Assembly: GCF_014529535.1 (NCBI RefSeq)
Contig: NW_023503423.1
Span: 5,380,473-5,444,472, forward strand
Source: Bradysia coprophila
Lineage: Eukaryota; Arthropoda; Insecta; Diptera; Sciaridae
Reading direction: 5' to 3'
DNA: 64,000 bases
Part shown: positions 46,891 to 58,408 of the stretch, piece after piece
How the letters are laid out: every line of letters starts with the position of its first letter
How positions within the stretch are numbered: position 1 is the stretch's first letter
The notes under the pieces: generated by a model
The model's input: the letters and a program-made list of their open reading frames with translations, nothing else
Database searches by the model: none
Told to the model about the DNA's origin: nothing
Translations under genes and position numbers: made by a program

Positions 46891-49800
46891 ATGGGCTCCA
46901 AAGTATGAAAGTGAATTTTAAACATTTTTTATTCTCGTTTTTGTGTGAATTTCGCTAAAGTGAATATCGAATGGCTATGAACACTACTTTACATACTAGA
47001 GTCGTCGAAACAAAGGTATAATAAACAAATCCGCAAGAACACACGGAACCCATTTATCGATTGAATTGGATTGCAGCACAAGTTCACTTCATTGTAGTAC
47101 TTAAGACTACAATCAAATTTTTGCAGGCTGGAAATACGTCTCCAATATTCATGCATTCATATTCACCACATTCCATCATTTCTACAATGTTTCGAGGAGA
47201 AGCAGCCGATGTCAATATCTCCGGTCAATGTAAACAAGCTGTACTGAACAGGCCCGAACTGGCGATTCCCGAAGGGCCATTTGCTTAAGCAAAAATTTCA
47301 ACCATTTATTGTTCAAACAAATGAAGCTTATTTTAGCGAACATAGACAAAATCTTTAATTTCCAATCGCAATTTCTCTACTGATGCCTTTCTCTCAATTC
47401 TTTCTCCTATTTCCAATAAAAGTTTTCCTACTAAGGCCTTTAACTAATAAATTTTTCGATTTCCAATCAAAAATTTTCCTACTGAATCAGTAGTACTGAG
47501 GCCATTCTGTTAACTTTTTCATTGAACTGGAAATCGAAATTTTCGAACTGAGGCCTTTCTCTCATTTTTTTTCGATTTTCAATCAAACATTTTCCAATTC
47601 ACTTAGTGGTACTGAGGCCATTCTGTTAACCTTTTCATTGAATTGGAAATTTTGATTGCAATTCAAAGAAAAAATCAACAGAGAGGCCACAGTAGAAAAA
47701 TTTTGATTGAAAATGGAATAAAGAATTAACGGAAAGAGACCACAACAGAAAAATTTCGATTGGAAATCGAAAAAAATAGGAGAAACGCCTCAGTAGGAAA
47801 ATTTTGATGGGAAACCAAAGGAAGAGTAGGGCCCAAGCAGAAAAATGTCGATTGGAAATCGAAGAAAAAATTAACGGAATCTCCTAATCAAAATTTGTAT
47901 ACTTTCACTAGCGAGCGAAGTGAGCGAAGTTTTTGAAATACATTTTTCGTGTACATTTTTATATTCTCATCGAAAAATTTTCCCTGAGGTATTGGCAAAT
48001 GTCCCAATTTTCCGTGTGATGTGGCGGAACTGTGTGATTCACTTACACTGTGTAAGTTAATAATTATTATGTGGTAGGAGGGGTAATGAGATGTACATAA
48101 CACGAACGAGCGTTAGCGAGTGTGTGTGCTATGTACAGAAGTGTAACGATCGAGTGTAGCGAACGATAAACAATATTAATCAGTCATACGAATCGAGGGC
48201 CTAATTGGAAAAAGTCGCCCGAACGGATGGGCCTTTTGACTTTTTCCCCGAAGGGCTTTTTTGAGCCAGTTCGGGCCTGGATGCAAGTTAACATTGAGCC
48301 GGGAGTATATGGTTATTGAGCTGTGCTTAAATTGGATCTATATTTTTTTTTAGATCCGCTTTGCAGTGTTTATTGTAGTTACTTTGGTCAAAAGTTCATG
48401 TGACAAGAGTTGAAGAGTTGAAAACTTCAGTTTTCGCGTGAAGTATGTTGATTGAAGGTGAAAACTTGTCACGTCATTTTTATCCTGACACCACGGTATG
48501 AGTTGCGTCATAGTTATTTACATGACAAGGGAACAAACCTTGAAAAGTCCAGTTCTTTGTTCTTTGTGTGAATTTTCGAATCATACGAAAAAGAGACTTT
48601 TTCATTTGTATCTAGTAATGGATGCTGAGAGCGTCGAAAGAAGTGCGTGAAACATGAAAACTCCTGAGACTAATGGCTAGCTAAAATCCTAGAACTGGTA
48701 CATTAATCATTAGAATATCTGAAATGAAAAAGTTTTGGTTCACGGAGGCCCAAGAACCAAGGAGTTACATGTGAGCTAGTGTGTAAAGCACACGATATGA
48801 GCTGTGACGTAGCATTTGAAAGAACGGCTAAAAATTAGGTCTGAAATGTAAATGTCCACGGTAGCTCAATGGTAGAGCATCAGCCCGGAAAGTTGAAGGC
48901 TGTAGGTTCGTGACCCATCAGTGAACCAAAAAAATTTCATTTCAGATTTAATTGAATTTTAATCAGTTTTTTGTTGTTACTTCTTCTTAGTCACTGAACT
49001 ATGTCAAGGGGCTGAAGCGGATCGTTTTATTATTTTCTGGTTTGACAATATTCTTCGTATATACGTTCCAGTATGGGTTAGCTATGATTTGTGATACGGT
49101 ATTATTAAATGAGAAATGTTAACATTTACAACATAGGAGCAATCGAAAAGTGGAATCAAATCAGCATGCGTTCAATCAGGAACTAAATGAATACAAAACG
49201 ATTTTTTCCTGTAATTTTCCCGAGTATTTAAAAGCACCGACTGGTCCCGAAAGATTGCTGAAAGATTTCAATTGCTCAGTTGACAAATGTCGTTTCACAA
49301 CCGACCCAGTGCACGTACCAAAAGCCGATCTGGTTATATTTTACGAACGTTATGTGCGCTTAAATTACACTCGGCCACCAAATCAAATTTACGCAATATT
49401 CCATCTAGAAAGTCCATTTCATACCGCTAGAATGCCTTATCCAGGTAGTGTATTTATGTATCAACCTTATAGAAACGGCTGATCATCTGCTATCGTCAAC
49501 GATGACAAAAATAATCGATGTGTTCTGACAAGTGTTTATGATACGAAGTGACAGATTTTGTATCAAGCAAATACTCTCTCTAGCAAAACAACATTCTTTT
49601 GATACTATCAAAACCTTATTCATTTGTTTGTAGAGTCATGCACTGTTGACTAATTTCTAATTTTACATATAAAATGCGAAGCCTGCGTTGCGGTTTTTAC
49701 CACGCTAATAAATGTGGTTAGGTTGCTAGAGAGTGTATCGATCAAGCACTAGGAGAAGGAGGGGAAGTAACAGATTCAATGACTTGGTTGTGATGCGTTT

Positions 49801-50628
49801 GCCGTTTCTCGAAGGTTTTTATTCTATGATGAGCTCATGTTTTATGTTCCAATTCAGATGTATTCAACTGGACCATAACGTACAGATATGACAGCACCAT
49901 TCCGTCTCCTTACAGTAAATGGATGTATTTCCATCCGGATGTCAAGCAAAAAGAACAACTTCACAACTATGCAGCGAATAAAACGAAAATGGTCGCTTGG
50001 TTTGTTTCCAACTGCAACGATAAAAACGGTCGACTCAAATATGCACATGATTTGCAGGAACATGTTGGGGTGCGGGAATCATTTCATTTTCCATCAGGGT
50101 ATTGAACTTACTTAATTTGAATTCCAAAAGGTCGATATCTATGGCAGTTGTGGAAACTTGACTTGTTTGCGTGAAAACGAAGACCAATGCTTTGACATGC
50201 TTGACAAGGACTACAAATTCTATTTGGCCTTCGAGAACTCAAACTGCAAGGAGTACATCACGGAGAAGCTGTTCCGGAACGCACTGCAACATAACGTGTT
50301 ACCAATCGTGATGGGAGCGCCGCCAAAAGACTATGAAAAATATGCTCCGCAACGATCGTACATTCACGTCGATGATTTCGAGTCGCCGATGAAACTGGCC
50401 GAATATTTGCATGAATTGAATGGAAACGACGACATGTACAATGCGTATTTTCAATGGAAAGGCACTGGGGAATTTGCTAAGCTCAATCATTTATGTGATG
50501 CGTGTGCTATGTTGCACACTGGTGAAATCATCTCAACTCCGAAATCGTTCGAAGATGTGAATAAGTGGTGGAATGCACCAGGAATTTGCACAAGGCACTC
50601 ATGGCGCAATGTAAATTCTCAGAATTAA
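46891..50628 (+). CDS. Alpha-1,3-fucosyltransferase (GT10), tandem gene 2, hybrid
   Basis: Exons 46891-46902, 48991-49076, 49137-49444, 49858-50069 and 50131-50628 join to 1116 nt (371 aa). Same layout as gene 1: MGSK start exon, anchor exon (IVLLFSGLTIFFVYTF), stem and acceptor domain, GT10 donor-binding core with ENSNCKEYITEKLF and WKGTGEF. Its 5' part up to exon 4 is identical to gene 3. From 50060 on it is identical to gene 1, including the C-terminal NVNSQN. It is therefore a chimera of the two flanking paralogues, in frame and apparently functional. Intron 1 is 2.1 kb because two elements are inserted (47249-48279 and 48717-48947); in gene 1 it is only 483 bp. Confidence 0.88.
47249..48279. 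mobile_element. 1.03-kb inverted element with mirrored satellite arrays (unit 1 copy)
   Basis: The ends CAGGCCCGAACTGGC and GCCAGTTCGGGCCTG are perfect 15-bp complements. Inside, about 47355-47640 holds several 60-70 bp units with ATTTCCAATC, TACTGAGGCC and TTCTGTTAAC. About 47640-47880 holds similar units in the opposite orientation (GATTGGAAATCGAA, GGCC-CAGTAG). So the element is a palindrome of tandem arrays. The right third has GAGCGAAGTGAGCGAAG-type short repeats. No coding potential was found. It lies in intron 1 of gene 2. Confidence 0.75.
48717..48947. mobile_element. 231-bp inverted-ended element carrying a tRNA-like sequence (unit 1 copy)
   Basis: The ends are ATCTGAAATGAAA...TTTTGGTTCAC and the complement (GTGAACCAAAA...TTTCATTTCAGAT), about 27 bp each with a length difference in the A/T run. 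The interior holds the tRNA-like sequence at 48854-48926, whose 3' CCA lies inside the right terminal repeat. It lies in intron 1 of gene 2, 44 bp before the anchor exon, and is absent from gene 1. Confidence 0.7.
48854..48926 (+). ncRNA. tRNA-derived sequence (SINE head or tRNA pseudogene)
   Basis: TAGCTCAATGG fits the pol III A box. The D-arm GCTC/GAGC and the anticodon arm TCAGC/GTTGA pair. GGTTCGTGACC resembles a B box with mismatches, and ACCA at the end mimics a mature tRNA 3' end followed by an A-run. Acceptor and T stems have mismatches, and position 33 is C instead of T, so it is not a working tRNA. The anticodon read by position would be GGA, but the arm shape is not a Ser tRNA. The origin is probably a retroposed tRNA or a tRNA-type SINE. 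A second copy lies 4783 bp downstream. Confidence 0.6.
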
Positions 50629-51674
50629 AATTTGAAAAAAAAATATGAAGAAGTTAGTTCAAATGTATTTAGGTTTGTCCATCGTTATGTGTATAGCCTA
50701 CGAGACGAAACTAGTTTCCGGAATAGGTCAGAGATTCCACTTCTCAGAATTAGCCTGCGGTATGGCTTTTTTATGGCTAGAGATATTCGCTGGTAGAAAA
50801 ATGAAATGCACCGAGGATCGCCATCAATCTTTTGTAACTTTTTTGACAAAAAAAAGAAGTCTTTCGCTTCATTTGACTATGGGCCAATCGCTTCGGCTGC
50901 TGAAGCAACAAAGTTGTAATTTTAATTTTTTACTTGTTGGTATACAGTCTGTGTTTTTTTACGAACTACTTGATCCGCTGTTCATACAGCTTTCACCGAA
51001 GTTTGTTGTAAATATGATTATTCGGATACTTCGGATATTACTGGACCGAAGTGATCTTGCGGTAATGTCATTTGGTTCGGAGTGGTGTGAAAATCTTCCT
51101 TGAAACTCAAACTGTGTCGACCGGTCGATTGTGCATGTCCGCCGCAAATACAAATACACCCGAAAATACTCAAAATAACAAATATCCAACCAAATACTAC
51201 GTTTTAGCCTGAAGTACAAAGGAAGTGGCCATTATACGTTTTTGGGCTTCGTAATTGTTCACCTACAAATTCGATCCTTAATTGGATATTCGCCAGAATA
51301 GGCTCTGGCGAATAGCCTATTAAGGAGCTAATATTTGAAATCTAAAAACCTAGGATCAGTTCCCAGGTCGTCAGAGACCATTTGAAACATTTTAGCTGCA
51401 ACAAACGAGAACACACCGTATACAATACGAAAACAGTTGCATGTTCCATATGTTTCTATTATATCAAACAGGTGGCTTTTTTGAAGGTGTTGTGTCATAC
51501 GAAATTTTTTACATATAAATTACTTACTTTTCGCCTTATCTACTGTCATATTCCAATAATGTTTCCATTTGTAGAAAAGTTTTAAACGACAAATTTGTTT
51601 AAATGAAACAACACACATCGATTCAAATCAGTAGTGCTAATAATTTTGATATAAATAGAGCTGTCTTATTCAAT

Positions 51675-54600
51675 ATGGGCTCCAAAGTATGAAAGTGAAT
51701 TTTAAACATTTTTTATTCTCGTTTTTGTGTGAATTTCGCTAAAGTGAATATCGAATGGCTATGAACACTACTTTACATACTAGAGTCGTCGAAACAAAGG
51801 TATAATAAACAAATCCGCAAGAACACACGGAACCCATTTATCGATTGAATTGGATTGCAGCACAAGTTCACTTCATTGTAGTACTTAAGACTACAATCAA
51901 ATTTTTGCAGGCTGGAAATACGTCTCCAATATTCATGCATTCATATTCACCACATTCCATCATTTCTACAATGTTTCGAGGAGAAGCAGCCGATGTCAAT
52001 ATCTCCGGTCAATGTAAACAAGCTGTACTGAACAGGCCCGAACTGGCGATTCCCGAAGGGCCATTTGCTTAAGCAAAAATTTCAACCATTTATTGTTCAA
52101 ACAAATGAAGCTTATTTTAGCGAACATAGACAAAATCTTTAATTTCCAATCGCAATTTCTCTACTGATGCCTTTCTCTCAATTCTTTCTCCTATTTCCAA
52201 TAAAAGTTTTCCTACTAAGGCCTTTAACTAATAAATTTTTCGATTTCCAATCAAAAATTTTCCTACTGAATCAGTAGTACTGAGGCCATTCTGTTAACTT
52301 TTTCATTGAACTGGAAATCGAAATTTTCGAACTGAGGCCTTTCTCTCATTTTTTTTCGATTTTCAATCAAACATTTTCCAATTCACTTAGTGGTACTGAG
52401 GCCATTCTGTTAACCTTTTCATTGAATTGGAAATTTTGATTGCAATTCAAAGAAAAAATCAACAGAGAGGCCACAGTAGAAAAATTTTGATTGAAAATGG
52501 AATAAAGAATTAACGGAAAGAGACCACAACAGAAAAATTTCGATTGGAAATCGAAAAAAATAGGAGAAACGCCTCAGTAGGAAAATTTTGATGGGAAACC
52601 AAAGGAAGAGTAGGGCCCAAGCAGAAAAATGTCGATTGGAAATCGAAGAAAAAATTAACGGAATCTCCTAATCAAAATTTGTATACTTTCACTAGCGAGC
52701 GAAGTGAGCGAAGTTTTTGAAATACATTTTTCGTGTACATTTTTATATTCTCATCGAAAAATTTTCCCTGAGGTATTGGCAAATGTCCCAATTTTCCGTG
52801 TGATGTGGCGGAACTGTGTGATTCACTTACACTGTGTAAGTTAATAATTATTATGTGGTAGGAGGGGTAATGAGATGTACATAACACGAACGAGCGTTAG
52901 CGAGTGTGTGTGCTATGTACAGAAGTGTAACGATCGAGTGTAGCGAACGATAAACAATATTAATCAGTCATACGAATCGAGGGCCTAATTGGAAAAAGTC
53001 GCCCGAACGGATGGGCCTTTTGACTTTTTCCCCGAAGGGCTTTTTTGAGCCAGTTCGGGCCTGGATGCAAGTTAACATTGAGCCGGGAGTATATGGTTAT
53101 TGAGCTGTGCTTAAATTGGATCTATATTTTTTTTAGATCCGCTTTGCAGTGTTTATTGTAGTTACTTTGGTCAAAAGTTCATGTGACAAGAGTTGAAGAG
53201 TTGAAAACTTCAGTTTTCGCGTGAAGTATGTTGATTGAAGGTGAAAACTTGTCACGTCATTTTTATCCTGACACCACGGTATGAGTTGCGTCATAGTTAT
53301 TTACATGACAAGGGAACAAACCTTGAAAAGTCCAGTTCTTTGTTCTTTGTGTGAATTTTCGAATCATACGAAAAAGAGACTTTTTCATTTGTATCTAGTA
53401 ATGGATGCTGAGAGCGTCGAAAGAAGTGCGTGAAACATGAAAACTCCTGAGACTAATGGCTAGCTAAAATCCTAGAACTGGTACATTAATCATTAGAATA
53501 TCTGAAATGAAAAAGTTTTGGTTCACGGAGGCCCAAGAACCAAGGAGTTACATGTGAGCTAGTGTGTAAAGCACACGATATGAGCTGTGACGTAGCATTT
53601 GAAAGAACGGCTAAAAATTAGGTCTGAAATGTAAATGTCCACGGTAGCTCAATGGTAGAGCATCAGCCCGGAAAGTTGAAGGCTGTAGGTTCGTGACCCA
53701 TCAGTGAACCAAAAAAATTTCATTTCAGATTTAATTGAATTTTAATCAGTTTTTTGTTGTTACTTCTTCTTAGTCACTGAACTATGTCAAGGGGCTGAAG
53801 CGGATCGTTTTATTATTTTCTGGTTTGACAATATTCTTCGTATATACGTTCCAGTATGGGTTAGCTATGATTTGTGATACGGTATTATTAAATGAGAAAT
53901 GTTAACATTTACAACATAGGAGCAATCGAAAAGTGGAATCAAATCAGCATGCGTTCAATCAGGAACTAAATGAATACAAAACGATTTTTTCCTGTAATTT
54001 TCCCGAGTATTTAAAAGCACCGACTGGTCCCGAAAGATTGCTGAAAGATTTCAATTGCTCAGTTGACAAATGTCGTTTCACAACCGACCCAGTGCACGTA
54101 CCAAAAGCCGATCTGGTTATATTTTACGAACGTTATGTGCGCTTAAATTACACTCGGCCACCAAATCAAATTTACGCAATATTCCATCTAGAAAGTCCAT
54201 TTCATACCGCTAGAATGCCTTATCCAGGTAGTGTATTTATGTATCAACCTTATAGAAACGGCTGATCATCTGCTATCGTCAACGATGACAAAAATAATCG
54301 ATGTGTTCTGACAAGTGTTTATGATACGAAGTGACAGATTTTGTATCAAGCAAATACTCTCTCTAGCAAAACAACATTCTTTTGATACTATCAAAACCTT
54401 ATTCATTTGTTTGTAGAGTCATGCACTGTTGACTAATTTCTAATTTTACATATAAAATGCGAAGCCTGCGTTGCGGTTTTTACCACGCTAATAAATGTGG
54501 TTAGGTTGCTAGAGAGTGTATCGATCAAGCACTAGGAGAAGGAGGGGAAGTAACAGATTCAATGACTTGGTTGTGATGCGTTTGCCGTTTCTCGAAGGTT

Positions 54601-55396
54601 TTTATTCTATGATGAGCTCATGTTTTATGTTCCAATTCAGATGTATTCAACTGGACCATAACGTACAGATATGACAGCACCATTCCGTCTCCTTACAGTA
54701 AATGGATGTATTTCCATCCGGATGTCAAGCAAAAAGAACAACTTCACAACTATGCAGCGAATAAAACGAAAATGGTCGCTTGGTTTGTTTCCAACTGCAA
54801 CGATAAAAACGGTCGACTCAAATATGCACATGATTTGCAGGAACATGTTGGGGTGCGGGAATCATTTCATTTTCCATCAGGGTATTGAACTTACTTAATT
54901 TGAATTCCAAAAGGTCGATATCTATGGCAGTTGTGGAAACTTGACTTGTTTGCGTGAAAACGAAGACCAATGCTTTGACATGCTTGACAAGGACTACAAA
55001 TTCTATTTGGCCTTCGAGAACTCAAACTGCAAGGAGTACATCACGGAGAAGCTGTTCCGGAACGCACTGCAACATAATGTGTTACCAATCGTGATGGGAG
55101 CGCCGCCAAAAGACTATGAAAAATATGCTCCGCAACGATCGTACATTCACGTCGATGATTTCGAGTCGCCGATGAAACTGGCCGAATATTTGCATGAATT
55201 GAATGGAAACGACGACATGTACAATGCGTATTTTCAATGGAAAGGCACTGGGGAATTTGCTAAGCTCAATCATTTATGTGATGCATGTGCTATGTTGCAT
55301 AATGGTGATCGCATGTCGACTCCTAAATGGTTTGAAGATGTGAATAAGTGGTGGAATGCACCAGGAATTTGCACAAGGCACTCATGGCGATGTTAA
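51675..55396 (+). CDS. Alpha-1,3-fucosyltransferase (GT10), tandem gene 3
   Basis: Exons 51675-51686, 53774-53859, 53920-54227, 54641-54852 and 54914-55396 join to 1101 nt (366 aa). Identical to gene 2 through 55078. It then differs by scattered substitutions and ends in NGDRMSTPKWFEDVNKWW...RHSWRC, without the NVNSQN tail of genes 1 and 2. All GT10 core motifs are kept. AATAAA at 55403 is close behind the stop. The diverged 3' end marks this as the original second paralogue of the array. Intron 1 carries the same two elements as gene 2. Confidence 0.88.
52033..53063. mobile_element. 1.03-kb inverted element, unit 2 copy
   Basis: Duplicate of 47249-48279, carried along by the tandem duplication and not a separate insertion; it lies in intron 1 of gene 3. 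Confidence 0.75.
53500..53730. mobile_element. tRNA-bearing inverted-ended element, unit 2 copy
   Basis: Duplicate of 48717-48947 (tRNA-like part at 53637-53709), identical by eye; it lies in intron 1 of gene 3. Confidence 0.7.
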
Positions 55397-55403
55397 TTCT
55401 CAA

Positions 55404-56010
55404 AATAAAAATTAGAAAAAAAAAATAAAAAAAAGTAAGTTCAAGTTTCATTATGTTTGTTCATCGCTATCTGTTTAGCTAGTGAGACGAAACTAGTGTC
55501 TACTCTTCTTAAGTTTCTTGGTTGAATGTGTAACTTCCTAGGTGATTCACTGAATTTGACAGATGAACGGAGAGTAAGATTAGTTCAGTTTTGTGTGAGC
55601 AGGCTTTTAGTGATCTATTCAACTCAACCTAGGCAACAGGGTTCAAGAAGTCCAATTATTTCTTATAGTTGAAATATTTCGTATAGTTTTTCGGTCTCGA
55701 TCGATGATGTTGCAATTATATTTGGGAAAACGCTTTTGAGGACACACGTATGACCAGCTCCTTGTATTTCTTCGCCTGTGAACCATAGAAGGAGATGCTC
55801 GTTGCTGATTTTTTTTTTGAGCGCCAACCTTCGGCACTCACTACAGTTAAAAAAAAACAATTCACATCGTAAGTGCGCTGCAAATTCAGTGATGGTGACC
55901 AACGCAGCGTCAAATCACTTCCATTCACGATGTATGTTCCCTTGTACTATAAGGCGAAAACAAATGAGAGCATACCCAGGGCGTAGATTCTCATACCTTT
56001 CTTAACTTTA
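55404..56010. other. 3' flank of fucosyltransferase gene 3
   Basis: The first 100 bp are a diverged copy of the spacer after genes 1 and 2 (GTTCAA, GTTTGTCCATCG-like, GAGACGAAACTAGT), then the similarity is lost. A CACATCGTAAGTGCG motif at 55864 is a lone end of the 56012 family. No gene seen. Confidence 0.5.
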
Positions 56011-56011
56011 A

Positions 56012-56395
56012 GAATTCACGCCGTAAGTGCGGTCGAAATTCAAAATGAAAAGTGCGGAGGTCTTTTTAATGTACCGTCGTTTTCATACAATGAAGCGTTG
56101 AAATGTATTTTTCGGTTCACTTTTTCATCGAATCGTTCACTTAAAATTCAAATTTTAGGCACACTTACGGCGTGAATTCATAACTTGACAGTTCTTATGA
56201 GTTTCATGCAACTGTCAAGTTACGAATTCACACCGTAAGTGCGGTCAACATTCAAAATCTTTCTCACGCAAGTCTTTCTAATGCAGCGTCATTTTCATAC
56301 AAGGAAGCGTTGAAATGTGTTTTTCGGTTCACTTTTCCATCGACTCGTTCACTTGAAATTCAAATTTTAGGCACACTTACTTTCGGCGCGAATTC
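56012..56395. mobile_element. Two tandem copies of a 170-bp MITE
   Basis: Copy 1 (56012-56178) and copy 2 (56224-56395) are direct repeats, each bounded by GAATTCACGCCGTAAGTGCG-like ends and sharing TTTTCATACAA-GAAGCGTTGAAATGT and TTTTTCGGTTCACTTTT. Between them lies an inverted AACTTGACAGTT...AACTGTCAAGTT. Isolated ends of the family are at 55860 and 56800-56830. Confidence 0.75.
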
Positions 56396-56494
56396 CTACG
56401 AACGGCATGAGAATCTACTCCCAGAGCCATATTGTGAATGCTTTTGGGAACATTTCGTCAACAATAGTTGTTTGGTTACGTTTTTGTGGATCAA

Positions 56495-56689
56495 GGTTCT
56501 GAAAGAACAGGTTAAGACAATTTCCTGTAGCGCCAACTAGGTTTGGAAAATTTTATATGATGATTGCAACTTAACAAAAAAAAATTGTTTTCAAGTTGAC
56601 TTTTCAAACAATATACAATACATGTCTGAATTGTCAAGATTTGTGTTTCACCCGCCTTCGTAAGTGTCTTAACCTGTTCTTTCAGAACC
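56495..56689. mobile_element. 195-bp MITE
   Basis: Perfect inverted ends: GGTTCTGAAAGAACAGG at 56495, continuing TTAAGACA, and the complement at 56665-56689. The interior is AT-rich and non-coding. Confidence 0.75.
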
Positions 56690-56699
56690 TCGTTGTGGA

Positions 56700-58400
56700 T
56701 GACTGTTTGATAGTTGAAATAACCTTGGAACAGACTTGTAACGAAGTGTAAGGTTTTTTGGCTAATAATGTTCACGTTCACCCGTTCTTTCACTCAAAAT
56801 TCAAATTCTGCGGCGCACTTACGACACGAATCGCCAAACACTCGTATTATTTACATTTTTTTTTATTAATGTTTACAAAAATAGACGAATCAGTTAAGCA
56901 TAAGCAAATTACATTTAAAGAAAAACTAATTTTACGGAAATTATTATCATCCTACTCCTTTTTCCCATTATATAATCCTGTAATTTAAGAATTAGCATCA
57001 ATAAATCTGAGGGTTGATAACGTTGTTTGACCTGTTCGTACCTACGGTTTTATTACACATTTACTAGGAAGGTTTATCTACTTGTCTAAAAAGCATAATT
57101 TTAACGTATTAGTGCTTTATCTATGGGCACGTTCCATTGCCTATTCGCTGAAAATCTGAAACATTACAAAAAGAAAATTTAATTAATTCCAATAACGACG
57201 GAAAAGAAAATATTTTACTTGATTTGTTGACACAATTCTCCGACTTCATAACGCATTCGTTCGGAAAGCTTTTCTTTTTACCACTATCGTCAATACCGCA
57301 AATTGGCAGGTATGTTAGATTGCAAAACGTGTCACATCCGTTCGTATTCTCCTGGTCAGCTTTTATTGGTAATGTGACAAGATATAGCGCTGTAACTGAT
57401 AAGCAAAATTTATTTTATAATTTATCTCGCTTCGCTCGCTGGGTATAGTGAAGTCGGAGTCGGAGACAGTAAGTACGTATTTTTCGATACTCAACACACA
57501 TCTAGTATTACACAGTGTCAACACAGTCAACAAAATTTGTGTCTAAGTTTCATCAGCTGTTTTGCAGCTGGTCCATTCTCAAAATGTTAATTGGTTTATA
57601 CGTGTAGATCAGCTGGTAAAACACATAAGTCGACGCCAGCGATCCCTAAATTCGTAAACCTGTTAGTCGTCCGTATTTCTTTGCTTCGCCAAAGAGATAG
57701 ACATACGGTCCGAATTGTGTATCTAGTCAAAGTTCAGGTGGATTATGGGGAACAATTAGAGCCACAAGCCTATAAGGTAATCTGTTCCTGGCGAGAAAAC
57801 CCGGAAATAGGTTAAATTGGGATTCAGTTTAAATTTGAAGATAAATTGGAACTCAATTGCAATTCGTAAACGCATAGCACTGCTCCTAGCATCAACATAA
57901 AAAATGTTTGGAGGCTGAAGGACCAGAATAGTATTTCTTTCGCACAGACATAAGTGAAGAAGACATACAACGCATGCAAGCGTATCATATTTTGGAGGTT
58001 TTTTGACGATGCCAGACGTATACATACATGTATTAATGCTGGGATCGGTGCTATGGTAAACGTCGTCTCTTAAGAATTCCTATTTTTGACCACCATTTGG
58101 CCACCATTTTTGAGTGACCAACCTAATAACTCGTCACAACATATCATAATGTTAGTCTATCTCCAGTCTCACGTGATAGATCACATTTGTCTCTTGCAAC
58201 AGATACCAGAAATGTACAAAAAAAAGAAATACAAAAACAAACCACAACCTCTTAGAAGCAAACAAAATTATTTTCTACTATCAAGGACGTCAACGAACTA
58301 CGACTTTATTCTATGTTACAATCTATCCGAAACCGAATCGTCTATTATTCTATAATTAAGAAAGAAAAAAACGAGCCGTCAGAACAGTCGGAGCATTTGC
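56700..58400. other. Spacer without recognised gene
   Basis: Only short frames with no recognisable features. A segment at 57530-57580 shares AATTTGTGTCTAA and CAGCTG-TTG-CAGCTGGTC blocks with 27600-27665, another diverged repeat. Confidence 0.45.
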
Positions 58401-58408
58401 TGCGACTG

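Larger units (their letters stand above)
45276..50059 (+). repeat. 4784-bp tandem duplication, unit 1
   Basis: The sequence from 45276 to 50059 is repeated as 50060-54842 with, as far as I could compare, a single difference: a T-run of 9 at 48343-48351 against 8 in the second unit. Each unit holds the 3' part of one fucosyltransferase, the spacer, the 5' part of the next gene and two transposable elements. Such identity means a very recent duplication, ongoing conversion, or an assembly error. Confidence 0.93.
50060..54842 (+). repeat. 4783-bp tandem duplication, unit 2
   Basis: Second unit of the duplication described for 45276-50059, one T shorter in the 53128 T-run. It is followed by 54843-55078, which still matches 50060-50295, before gene 3 diverges. 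Confidence 0.93.

Noticed and set aside
47355-47880. Regularly spaced repeats resembling a CRISPR array
   Set aside because: Units are imperfect, in two opposed orientations, and lie in a eukaryotic transposable element inside an intron.
48854-48926. Functional tRNA gene
   Set aside because: Mismatches in acceptor and T stems, C at position 33 and a poor B box; better read as tRNA-derived repeat.
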